DNA of 14,135 nucleotides from Clostridiaceae bacterium AF10-41 (GTDB lineage: Bacteria > Bacillota > Clostridia > Clostridiales > Clostridiaceae), in NCBI GenBank assembly GCA_027686065.1, contig JAQCTH010000085.1, positions 1-14,135 on the forward strand, written 5' to 3'. Position numbers and translations under genes: made by a program. Below, in pieces: positions 7,354 to 14,135 of the stretch (its first letter is position 1; every line of letters starts with the position of its first letter). Below the pieces are notes generated by a model. It saw only the letters and a list, made by a program, of their open reading frames with translations. It had not been told where the DNA came from and searched no databases.

Positions 7354-8328
7354 CTATTTATTTTTTAGCTCTTCTTTATAAGCATTCAATAAGTCAAATA
7401 CTTCCTTACTTTCATCTAACGTATTCATAACCCCTCTTATGTCATTACTTTTTGGCAATCCCTTAAGATACCAGGATGCATGCTTTCTCATTTCACGTAC
7501 AGCTTTTTTTTCTCCGCCATATTTTATTGATAATTCATAGTGTCTTAAACACATTTCTATTTTATCTATATAAGTTATTTCTACAGGATCTATTCCATTT
7601 AACTTATTCTCTATTTGCTTGAATATCCAAGGATTTCCCATACTACCTCTCGCAACCATGATTCCATCGCAATTAGTTTTATTTTTTAGTTTAAGTGCAT
7701 CCTCTGCTGTAAATACATCCCCATTACCTATTACTGGTATTAATACAGATTCCTTAACTTCCCTTATTATATCCCAATCCGCTTTTCCTTCATACATTTG
7801 TTCTTTTGTTCTTCCATGAATAGCAATAGCATCAGCTCCAGCATCTTCTAGGCCTTTAGCAAAATCAACAGCATTAATATTACCCTCATCCCATCCTTTT
7901 CTAAACTTAACTGTTACTGGTTTTGATGACACTTTTTTTATTTCTCTTACTATTTTAGCAGCTAATTCTGGATGTTTTAATAAGGCTGAACCCTCTCCAT
8001 TTTTAGTGATTTTATTTACAGGACATCCCATATTTATATCTACTATACAAATATCTTCTCTTTCATTAAAATATCTTTGTACCACTTCTGCCATTATTTT
8101 AGGATCATTCCCAAATATCTGAGCTGCAACAGGCATTTCTTCATCAGCTATCCTAAGTAAGGTTTTTGTGTTCTCATTTCCGTAATAAAGTGCTTTTGCA
8201 CTTACCATTTCCGTATAAACTAGTCCACATCCCATTTCTTTGCATAGACCTCTAAAAGCTATATCTGTTACTCCTGCCATAGGCGCTAGAAAAACATTAT
8301 TGCTAAATTCTAGGTTTTTAATTTTCAT
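7354..8328 (-). CDS. dusB: tRNA-dihydrouridine synthase B
   Basis: This FMN enzyme reduces specific uridines in the tRNA D-loop to dihydrouridine using NADPH. At 324 residues it has normal length. The TIM barrel opens with [14 protein letters not shown] (13-26). [19 protein letters not shown] (99-117) includes the conserved active-site Cys102. [16 protein letters not shown] and [13 protein letters not shown], then [13 protein letters not shown], form the phosphate and FMN sites. The C-terminal part with [15 protein letters not shown] is the helical tRNA-binding domain. Family DusB is chosen from this overall pattern. Its ribosome binding site AAGGAG (8343-8338) overlaps the last two sense codons of coaX and the genes are six bases apart, so translation is probably coupled. 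Confidence 0.95.
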   Translation of the reverse strand: MKIKNLEFSNNVFLAPMAGVTDIAFRGLCKEMGCGLVYTEMVSAKALYYGNENTKTLLRIADEEMPVAAQIFGNDPKIMAEVVQRYFNEREDICIVDINMGCPVNKITKNGEGSALLKHPELAAKIVREIKKVSSKPVTVKFRKGWDEGNINAVDFAKGLEDAGADAIAIHGRTKEQMYEGKADWDIIREVKESVLIPVIGNGDVFTAEDALKLKNKTNCDGIMVARGSMGNPWIFKQIENKLNGIDPVEITYIDKIEMCLRHYELSIKYGGEKKAVREMRKHASWYLKGLPKSNDIRGVMNTLDESKEVFDLLNAYKEELKNK

Positions 8329-8334
8329 AGTATA

Positions 8335-9114
8335 CTACTCCTTATTTTTTTCGTATATTATTCTTAACCCCTCTAATGTTAAACTAGAATCTACTTTATC
8401 TATAAAGTTAGTTTCATTAGCTATTAAATTAGCTAGGCCCCCTGTTGCTATAACTAAAGCTTCTGCTGCTCCAAGATCTCTCATTTCTTTTTTTATTTTA
8501 TTTACTATATACTCTACCTGACCTATATATCCATAAATTATACCAGCTTGCATACTAGATACGGTATTTTTACATATTATATTTTTAGGCACTTCTAATT
8601 CTACTCTTGGTAGTTTTGCGGCTCTATCAAATAATGCATCAGAGGATATTCTTATTCCTGGAGTAATACATCCACCAAGATAGTTTGCATCTTTAGTTAA
8701 AGCACAAAATGTAGTTGCTGTTCCAAAATCTATTATTATAAGATCTTTTCTATATTTTTCATGCGCTGCTACTGCATTTACAATCCTATCGGCTCCAACT
8801 TCTTTTGGATTATCATATTTAATATTTATTCCAGTTTTAACTCCCGGTCCAACAATTAAAGGATTAATTCCAAAAATTTTTTTTATCATATTTTCTAATG
8901 AATGCATTATATTAGGAACAACTGATGAAATTATTATTCCTTTTATATCATCTGGTTTCAAATTGCTTTGAATAAAAAGTTGCATAAATTGAATAGAATA
9001 TTCATCCGATGTTTTTTTTGCATCAGTAGATATTCTCCAACTAGAAATAATTTCAGAATCTTTATATACCCCCAAAACTATATTTGTATTCCCTACATCT
9101 ACCACTAAAATCAT
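8335..9114 (-). CDS. coaX: Type III pantothenate kinase
   Basis: CoaX phosphorylates pantothenate with ATP, the first step of coenzyme A synthesis. The type III form belongs to the ASKHA (acetate/sugar kinase-actin) fold and in studied members is not feedback-inhibited by CoA. The 259 residues fit. Visible motifs are [10 protein letters not shown] (6-15, phosphate 1), the [15 protein letters not shown] segment (107-121, substrate site), [11 protein letters not shown] (129-139, phosphate 2), [10 protein letters not shown] and [10 protein letters not shown] (adenosine motif). The ATG is preceded by AAGGTGG about seven bases upstream. It is the first gene of a coaX-dusB pair. A promoter and a terminator-like hairpin both lie in the 133-base gap from fhs, in an order that could allow attenuation. 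Confidence 0.95.
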   Translation of the reverse strand: MILVVDVGNTNIVLGVYKDSEIISSWRISTDAKKTSDEYSIQFMQLFIQSNLKPDDIKGIIISSVVPNIMHSLENMIKKIFGINPLIVGPGVKTGINIKYDNPKEVGADRIVNAVAAHEKYRKDLIIIDFGTATTFCALTKDANYLGGCITPGIRISSDALFDRAAKLPRVELEVPKNIICKNTVSSMQAGIIYGYIGQVEYIVNKIKKEMRDLGAAEALVIATGGLANLIANETNFIDKVDSSLTLEGLRIIYEKNKE

Positions 9115-9137
9115 ATTGGCACCACCTTAATACAATT

Positions 9138-9158
9138 AAAAGCAGCTTCGAAAGCTGC
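9138..9158 (-). terminator. Hairpin with U tract between fhs and coaX
   Basis: On the minus strand, GCAGCTT (9158-9152) pairs with AAGCTGC (9148-9142) over a three-base loop and is followed by TTTTAATTGT. It could terminate fhs. However, a good promoter (9201-9228) lies upstream of it on the same strand, so the coaX-dusB transcript must also cross it, and it may act as an attenuator. The flanking A tract on the other side also gives it a T-rich exit in the plus direction. Confidence 0.65.
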
Positions 9159-9200
9159 CTTTATTCAAATAAATATAATCACAATAAATTTAACAATTTA

Positions 9201-9228
9201 ATTTTAACAATTACTACGCATTTGTCAA
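9201..9228 (-). promoter_or_regulatory. Promoter for coaX-dusB
   Basis: On the minus strand, TTGACA (9228-9223) is followed after 16 bases by TAAAAT (9206-9201). The predicted start near 9194 gives a leader of about 80 bases that contains the 9138-9158 hairpin before the coaX ribosome binding site. Confidence 0.65.
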
Positions 9229-9247
9229 GGGTTGTAAATTTTATATA

Positions 9248-10918
9248 TTAAAATAATCCAATTATTTCTCCATTATCTAATATATCCATTTTATTTGCTG
9301 CTGGTACCTTTGGTAGTCCTGGCATAGTCATTACGTCACCATTTAACACTACTATAAATCCAGCTCCATTAGATACTCTTACTTCCTTCACTGTTATATC
9401 AAAATTTTCCGGCCTTCCTATCATTGCCGGATTATCTGAAAGAGAGTATTGCGTTTTTGCCATACAAATAGGTAACTTATCTAAACCAAACTTCTCTAAT
9501 TCTTGTATTTGCTTCTTTGCATTAGGGGTAATAACAATTCCTTTAGCTCCATAAATCTCTTTTGCTATAGTTGATATTTTACTTTCTATACTACTTTCTA
9601 TATCATAAATAGTCTTGAAATTAGACTCTTCGTTTTCTAATATATCACAAACTACTTCTCCAAGCTCTCTTCCTCCATCTCCACCTTTTTCCCAAACTTC
9701 TGATAAAGCTACTTTCACACCAAGTTTATTACAATAATTTTTAATGAACTCTATTTCTTCTGAACTATCTGTAACAAATTTATTTATAGCAACAACTACA
9801 GGGACATTAAACTTCTTAATGTTTTCAATTTGCTTATCTAAATTACTGATTCCTTTAGATAAAGCATCTACATTTGGAATATTTAGATTTTCTTTACCTA
9901 CTCCTCCATGATTTTTTAACGCTCTTACAGTTGCAACTATAACTACACAATTAGGATCTAAATTTCCATATCTACATTTTATATTTAAAAACTTTTCAGC
10001 TCCTAAGTCTGCTCCAAATCCAGCTTCTGTTACAACTATATCGCCTAATTTTAATGCCATCTTAGTTGCTATTATAGAGTTACATCCATGAGCTATATTA
10101 GCAAAAGGCCCTCCATGTATTATAGCAGGAGTATTTTCTAAAGTTTGAACTAAATTAGGCTTTATGGCGTCTTTCATAAGTAGAGCCATTGCACCTTGTA
10201 TATCTAATTGTTTTGCATATATTGGATTACCATCTAAATCATAAGCAATTAGAATTCTTCCCATTCTTTCTTTAAGATCTGATAGACTATCTGCTAAACA
10301 TAATATAGCCATTATTTCTGATGCTACTGTTATCATGAATCCATCTTCTCTTAAAAATCCATTAAGTTTTCCACCTAGTCCTACAACAATATTTCTAAGT
10401 GCTCTATCATTCATGTCTATAACTCTTTTAAATATTATTCTTCTTGAATCAATTCTTAGGTTATTTCCTTGATGTATATGATTGTCTATTGCTGCTGCTA
10501 GTAAATTGTTAGCACTTGTTATTGCATGCATATCTCCTGTAAAATGTAGATTTATATCTTCCATAGGAACAACTTGGGAGTATCCTCCACCTGCAGCCCC
10601 TCCCTTTATTCCGAATACAGGACCAAGAGATGGTTCCCTTAATGCTATCACTGCATTTTTTCCCATTTTACACAAAGCCTGACCCAATCCAACAGTTACA
10701 GTTGATTTCCCTTCACCGGCAGGAGTTGGATTTATGGCAGTTACCAATACTAATTTCCCATTTTTCTTTTCTTTATTTTTTTCAAATATTTCTAATGATA
10801 ATTTACATTTATATTTTCCATATTGTTCTATATAATCTTCTGATAAATTTAATTTTTCTGCTATCTTATTTATATGCTCCATTTTTACTTCTTGAGCTAT
10901 TTGTATATCACTCTTCAT
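9248..10918 (-). CDS. fhs: Formate-tetrahydrofolate ligase (10-formyl-THF synthetase)
   Basis: Fhs joins formate to tetrahydrofolate with ATP, making 10-formyl-THF for purine and formyl-methionine synthesis; in acetogens it also serves the Wood-Ljungdahl pathway. The protein has 556 residues from the ATG at 10918. An in-frame GTG at 10927 would add three residues, but AGGGTG (10930-10925) is better read as the ribosome binding site six bases before the ATG. Visible are [11 protein letters not shown] (63-73, nucleotide-binding loop), [65 protein letters not shown], and the C-terminal [21 protein letters not shown]. All are signature regions of the family, and the length is normal. It appears to be monocistronic between the ftsH terminator and the coaX promoter. 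Confidence 0.97.
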   Translation of the reverse strand: MKSDIQIAQEVKMEHINKIAEKLNLSEDYIEQYGKYKCKLSLEIFEKNKEKKNGKLVLVTAINPTPAGEGKSTVTVGLGQALCKMGKNAVIALREPSLGPVFGIKGGAAGGGYSQVVPMEDINLHFTGDMHAITSANNLLAAAIDNHIHQGNNLRIDSRRIIFKRVIDMNDRALRNIVVGLGGKLNGFLREDGFMITVASEIMAILCLADSLSDLKERMGRILIAYDLDGNPIYAKQLDIQGAMALLMKDAIKPNLVQTLENTPAIIHGGPFANIAHGCNSIIATKMALKLGDIVVTEAGFGADLGAEKFLNIKCRYGNLDPNCVVIVATVRALKNHGGVGKENLNIPNVDALSKGISNLDKQIENIKKFNVPVVVAINKFVTDSSEEIEFIKNYCNKLGVKVALSEVWEKGGDGGRELGEVVCDILENEESNFKTIYDIESSIESKISTIAKEIYGAKGIVITPNAKKQIQELEKFGLDKLPICMAKTQYSLSDNPAMIGRPENFDITVKEVRVSNGAGFIVVLNGDVMTMPGLPKVPAANKMDILDNGEIIGLF

Positions 10919-10966
10919 ATTGTACACCCTACCTTTTAATATAATATATTCTTATTTTATACATAA

Positions 10967-10975
10967 ATTATATCA
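10967..10975 (-). promoter_or_regulatory. Extended -10 promoter of fhs
   Basis: On the minus strand, TGATATAAT (10975-10967) is a TGn-TATAAT extended -10 element, about 50 bases before the fhs start codon. No good TTGACA lies 17 bases upstream (only TTTTAA), which is common for extended -10 promoters. Start predicted near 10960. Confidence 0.55.
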
Positions 10976-10989
10976 TCTAATTTCGTACA

Positions 10990-11023
10990 TTAAAACAAAC
11001 TTTCGAATGATTATTTGTTTTAA
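10990..11023. repeat. Dyad upstream of the fhs promoter, possible operator
   Basis: TTAAAACAAA (10990-10999) and TTTGTTTTAA (11014-11023) are perfect 10-base inverted arms around a 14-base spacer. The dyad covers roughly -30 to -63 relative to the predicted fhs start. The placement would suit a regulator or UP-type element, but in such AT-rich DNA it could be chance. Confidence 0.35.
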
Positions 11024-11122
11024 ATAATTATTTTTCGTTATATTTATATTTTTTTCAATTTATCAAAGTTTCATCAATATTAATATACGTGTTTTTTGTG
11101 CCTTTTAAATCTTATATAGAGT

Positions 11123-11150
11123 AAAAAAGAAGTAGCCAAATGACTACTCC
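11123..11150 (-). terminator. Intrinsic terminator of the tilS-hpt-ftsH block
   Basis: On the minus strand, GGAGTAGTC (11150-11142) pairs with GGCTACTTC (11137-11129) over loop ATTT, nine pairs including two G-U wobbles, then six T (11128-11123). It begins 11 bases after the ftsH stop codon. Confidence 0.88.
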
Positions 11151-11161
11151 TTTAATATTCT

Positions 11162-12964
11162 TTAGCTTGCATTAAAAATTCTTTCAAATTCTTCGCCATC
11201 AATCTTTTCTTTTTCTAATAATGTTAATGCTACAGCATGCAACTTATCAATATTTTGACTTAATAAGTTTTCCGCTCTTTCATAAGCTTCATTGATAAAT
11301 CTCTTAACTTCTTTATCTATTTCAGCTGCAATTTCTTCACTAAAGTTTCTGCTATGTCCTAAATTTCGTCCTAAGAATACTTCATTATTATCTCCACCAT
11401 AAGAGATAGTTCCAAGCTTCTCACTCATTCCATATTCCATTACCATAGCCCTTGCAATAGCACTCGCTCTATCAATATCATTTTTCGCACCAGTACTTAT
11501 ATCTGATAATATAATTTTTTCTGCTAATCTACCACCAAGTAGTCCAACCATATCATCTTTCAATTTATCTCTTGATGTATACGATCTATCTTCTTTAGGT
11601 AAATGCATTGTGTATCCACCTGCCATACCTCTTGGTATTATACTTATTTCATGAACTGGATCTGCATGTTCTAAAAGTTTCATTACAACCGCATGACCAG
11701 CTTCATGGTAGGCAGTTAATTTTCTATCATGTTCATTGATTGCTCTACTTTTCTTCTCTGGTCCTGCTATCACTCTAGTTATAGCTTCTTCAAACTCTTG
11801 CATTCCTATTAATTTTTCATTTTTCCTTACAGCTAATAACGCTGCTTCATTTGCTAAATTTTCCAAATCAGCTCCACTAAATCCTGGAGTTCTCTTTGCT
11901 AAGACTTTTAATTCTACGTCTTCTGATAAAGGTTTTTTCTTAGTGTGAACCTTTAATATTTCTTCTCTACCCTTAACATCAGGAGCTCCAACTACTATTT
12001 GTCTATCGAATCTACCTGGTCTTAATAAGGCTGGATCTAGTATGTCTGGTCTATTTGTTGCTGCTATCATTATTATTCCTTCATTTGCGCCAAAACCATC
12101 CATTTCAACTAGTAATTGATTTAATGTTTGTTCTCTTTCATCATGGCCTCCACCTAGGCCTGCACCTCTTTGTCTACCAACCGCATCTATTTCATCAATA
12201 AACACAAGTGACGGTGCACTCTTTTTTGCTTGTTCAAATAAGTCTCTAACTCTTGATGCACCAACTCCAACAAACATTTCAACGAAATCTGATCCTGATA
12301 TACTATAAAAAGGAACACCAGCTTCACCTGCTATAGCTTTTGCTAATAAAGTTTTACCTGTTCCCGGAGGTCCCACTAGTAAAACTCCCTTAGGAATTCT
12401 AGCTCCCATCTCCGTATATCTCGATGGTTGTTTTAAAAAGTCTACTATTTCTTCTAATTCTTGCTTTTCTTCATCAGCCCCAGCTACATCATCGAAAGTA
12501 ACTCTTTTGGCATCTGGAGGCATTATTTTAGCTCTACTTTTTCCAAAATTCATAACACCTCTACCACCGCCACCACCTTGTGATTGCTGTGACATCATAA
12601 AGAAGAATATAAAGAATAATACTAATATCATTAATGTTGGAATTATACTTATCCATATACTACTATTTGATGGTTGTTTAAAATCCACCCTTATATCATC
12701 TTTAGGAGCTTGATTCATTAACATTTGCACCATTTCACTAGGTGCATAAGTATTAAATTGCTTGCTATCTCTTGTTTTGCCTGAAATAAGCATCTTGTCT
12801 GGATGAACCATAATACTTTCTATCTCATCATTAACCCATTTTTGTTGAAAATCACTGTATGATATCTCATCTGCCATCTTACCGCTATTCCATAAGAATG
12901 TCGCAGATAAGAAAAGTATCAAAATAACAAATATCCATACCGTTGCACTTGAATATTTTTTCAT
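11162..12964 (-). CDS. ftsH: ATP-dependent zinc metalloprotease FtsH
   Basis: FtsH is a membrane-anchored hexameric AAA+ protease that extracts and degrades damaged membrane proteins and some regulators. The 600 residues are close to the usual length. Seen in order are transmembrane segment 1 (about 8-25), an extracellular domain (27-101), transmembrane segment 2 (about 103-124), a Gly-rich linker (130-136), Walker A GPPGTGKT (198-205), Walker B VFIDEID (254-260), second region of homology RPGRFDR (315-321), zinc site HEAGH (420-424) with the third ligand Asp near 496 in TGAKNDID, and a C-terminal helical tail. AAAGGGGGG (12971-12979) is the ribosome binding site. It follows hpt by 49 bases; a TATAAT (12991-12996) in that gap lacks a -35 box, so cotranscription with hpt is likely. 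The tilS-hpt-ftsH order is widely conserved in Firmicutes. Confidence 0.97.
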   Translation of the reverse strand: MKKYSSATVWIFVILILFLSATFLWNSGKMADEISYSDFQQKWVNDEIESIMVHPDKMLISGKTRDSKQFNTYAPSEMVQMLMNQAPKDDIRVDFKQPSNSSIWISIIPTLMILVLFFIFFFMMSQQSQGGGGGRGVMNFGKSRAKIMPPDAKRVTFDDVAGADEEKQELEEIVDFLKQPSRYTEMGARIPKGVLLVGPPGTGKTLLAKAIAGEAGVPFYSISGSDFVEMFVGVGASRVRDLFEQAKKSAPSLVFIDEIDAVGRQRGAGLGGGHDEREQTLNQLLVEMDGFGANEGIIMIAATNRPDILDPALLRPGRFDRQIVVGAPDVKGREEILKVHTKKKPLSEDVELKVLAKRTPGFSGADLENLANEAALLAVRKNEKLIGMQEFEEAITRVIAGPEKKSRAINEHDRKLTAYHEAGHAVVMKLLEHADPVHEISIIPRGMAGGYTMHLPKEDRSYTSRDKLKDDMVGLLGGRLAEKIILSDISTGAKNDIDRASAIARAMVMEYGMSEKLGTISYGGDNNEVFLGRNLGHSRNFSEEIAAEIDKEVKRFINEAYERAENLLSQNIDKLHAVALTLLEKEKIDGEEFERIFNAS

Positions 12965-13013
12965 TCAAGGCCCCCCTTTCTTCTAGTTTTATTATATTGC
13001 ATTTATATATTTT

Positions 13014-13553
13014 TTAATTTTTATATACCTCTTCACTTAATATACCTACATAAGGTAAGTTTCTATATCTTTCTGAATAGTCTAATCCATATCCTACTAA
13101 GAATTCATCTGGAACTTCAAACCCACAATATTTAACTTCTATATCTACTTTTCTCCTAGATGGCTTAGTCAATAAAGTTATTATCTCTATACTATTCGCC
13201 TTTCTAGTTTTTAAATATTTTAATAAATAGTCTAATGTTACTCCACTATCTATTATATCTTCTACAATAATTATATCTTTTCCTTCGATACTATGATCTA
13301 GATCTTTTAGTATTCTAACTACCCCTGAAGTTTCTGTAGAACTTCCATAACTAGACACTGCCATAAAATCTATTTCACATGGTATTGTTATGCTTTTTAT
13401 AAGATCAGATGCAAACAATACTGAACCCTTTAAAATACCTACAACAAGTAAATTCTTATCTTTATAATCTTCACTTATTTTATTTCCTAATTCCTTAACT
13501 TTTTTTGAGATTTGATCTTCAGTAAGTAATATTTCTTTTATGTCCCTTATCAT
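13014..13553 (-). CDS. hpt: Hypoxanthine (guanine) phosphoribosyltransferase
   Basis: Hpt transfers phosphoribose from PRPP to hypoxanthine or guanine for purine salvage, in the cytoplasm. The 179 residues are normal. LKGSVLFASDL (41-51) holds the pyrophosphate-binding loop, SSYGSSTETSG (67-77) is the flexible loop, VEDIIDSGVTLDYL (97-110) is the PRPP-binding motif, and the FEVPDEFLVGYGLDY segment near the C-terminus contacts the base. It starts four bases after the tilS stop, and its ribosome binding site (AAAGGA) lies over the end of tilS, so translation is probably coupled. In Firmicutes this neighbour pair is well conserved, and an interaction of TilS and HprT with FtsH regulation has been reported in Bacillus. 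Confidence 0.95.
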   Translation of the reverse strand: MIRDIKEILLTEDQISKKVKELGNKISEDYKDKNLLVVGILKGSVLFASDLIKSITIPCEIDFMAVSSYGSSTETSGVVRILKDLDHSIEGKDIIIVEDIIDSGVTLDYLLKYLKTRKANSIEIITLLTKPSRRKVDIEVKYCGFEVPDEFLVGYGLDYSERYRNLPYVGILSEEVYKN

Positions 13554-13557
13554 CCTT

Positions 13558-14135
13558 TTATTCCTTTCTAGTAAAAGTAATTTTTATTACATTTTGGGTT
13601 TGTTTTGTTATTTTAAATTTTTCTGAAACCTTATATCCTACTATCCAAGCTACTTCATCATCAAAACATAAAATAGGAATTTCATCTCTTTTTTCCACTG
13701 GTATCTTTAAATCAATAAAGATATCTTTAAGCTTTTTACTTCCCTTCATACCTAAAGGAATGATTCTATCCCCATTTTCTCTTTTTCTGATAATCAACCT
13801 TTCTTCTATATTATCATAATCGAAATATTTTATTAATACATTATTAGAAAATTCTATATTATTTTTATTCTTTGTAAATTCAAAATCAATCTTATATTGA
13901 CTATATTCACAAGAAAAACTTTTTAATTGACCTTTATTTACTATAACCTCTTCATTTTTATTTTCCTTATTAATATACTCCTTATTTTTTAAGAATATAT
14001 CTCCATATATATTTTCAGCTATTATTTCATTTGGTAAAGATACCTTTTTATTAGTAGTATTTCTAGATAAATCAATAACTTCATAAATATGTTTCATTTC
14101 AAAATTATTATATTTTCCAGTAAACTCTATAAATG
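13558..14135 (-). CDS. tilS: tRNA(Ile)-lysidine synthetase, C-terminal part (runs off window)
   Basis: The reading frame is open to the right edge, so only about the last 191 residues are here. The internal Met at 14097 is not the start, because in-frame coding sequence (FTGKYNNFEMKHIYEV) continues upstream of it. TilS converts cytidine 34 of tRNA-Ile(CAU) to lysidine, letting it read AUA. The visible part holds the end of the substrate-binding domain (KHIYEVIDLSRNTTNKKVSLP) and the C-terminal domain with RKRENGDRIIPLGMKGSKKLKDIFIDLKIP followed by RDEIPILCFDDEVAWIVGYKVSEKF, characteristic of the family. The N-terminal SGGxDS PP-loop that would prove catalysis is outside. AUA decoding matters in such AT-rich genomes, where AUA is frequent (it is common in the lipoprotein gene here). 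Confidence 0.93.
   Translation of the reverse strand, partial: FIEFTGKYNNFEMKHIYEVIDLSRNTTNKKVSLPNEIIAENIYGDIFLKNKEYINKENKNEEVIVNKGQLKSFSCEYSQYKIDFEFTKNKNNIEFSNNVLIKYFDYDNIEERLIIRKRENGDRIIPLGMKGSKKLKDIFIDLKIPVEKRDEIPILCFDDEVAWIVGYKVSEKFKITKQTQNVIKITFTRKE

Noticed and set aside
10919..10927. GTG start adding three residues to fhs
   Set aside because: The GTG is part of the AGGGTG ribosome binding site for the ATG at 10918.
12991..12996. TATAAT in the hpt-ftsH gap as an ftsH promoter
   Set aside because: There is no -35 match at suitable spacing and no TGn extension; the hexamer is expected by chance in such AT-rich DNA.

Overview
The window is AT-rich chromosomal DNA of a low-GC Gram-positive anaerobe, most likely a Clostridium (sensu stricto) relative. 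The basis is the very low GC content, strong GGAGG-type ribosome binding sites, a single-chain glycyl-tRNA synthetase under a T-box leader, formate-tetrahydrofolate ligase, type III pantothenate kinase, and the run tilS-hpt-ftsH followed by dusB-greA-lysS. I cannot name the species.

Layout: almost everything is on the minus strand, so transcription runs from high to low coordinates. From the right edge: the 3' part of tilS (13558-14135), hpt and ftsH form one close-packed block ending in a strong terminator (11123-11150). Next is fhs, then coaX-dusB (translationally coupled), then greA-lysS behind a fully consensus sigma-A promoter. After an AT-rich inverted-repeat region comes a tRNA-Asn gene with its own promoter and terminator. 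Then glyS follows with its own promoter and a T-box riboswitch, and murD follows the glyS terminator. murD converges on the only plus-strand gene, a predicted lipoprotein with beta-propeller-like repeats (531-1520); the two 3' ends meet in a 50-bp perfect palindrome that acts as a shared terminator. At the far left (1-102) a strong minus-strand promoter and an rRNA-operon leader with an antitermination box point out of the window, so a 16S rRNA gene should begin just beyond base 1.

How the genes fit together: most products serve translation and growth. They cover tRNA decoding and modification (TilS, DusB), tRNA charging (LysRS, GlyRS), tRNA-Asn, rRNA synthesis, transcript elongation (GreA), CoA, one-carbon and purine supply (CoaX, Fhs, Hpt), membrane proteolysis (FtsH) and peptidoglycan precursor synthesis (MurD).

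I see no phage, insertion sequence, CRISPR or defence system, and no convincing new multi-gene system. The observations most worth following are the tRNA-Asn gene with several broken base pairs, a terminator-like hairpin lying between the apparent coaX promoter and coaX, the 50-bp palindrome, and the uncharacterised lipoprotein next to the rRNA operon.
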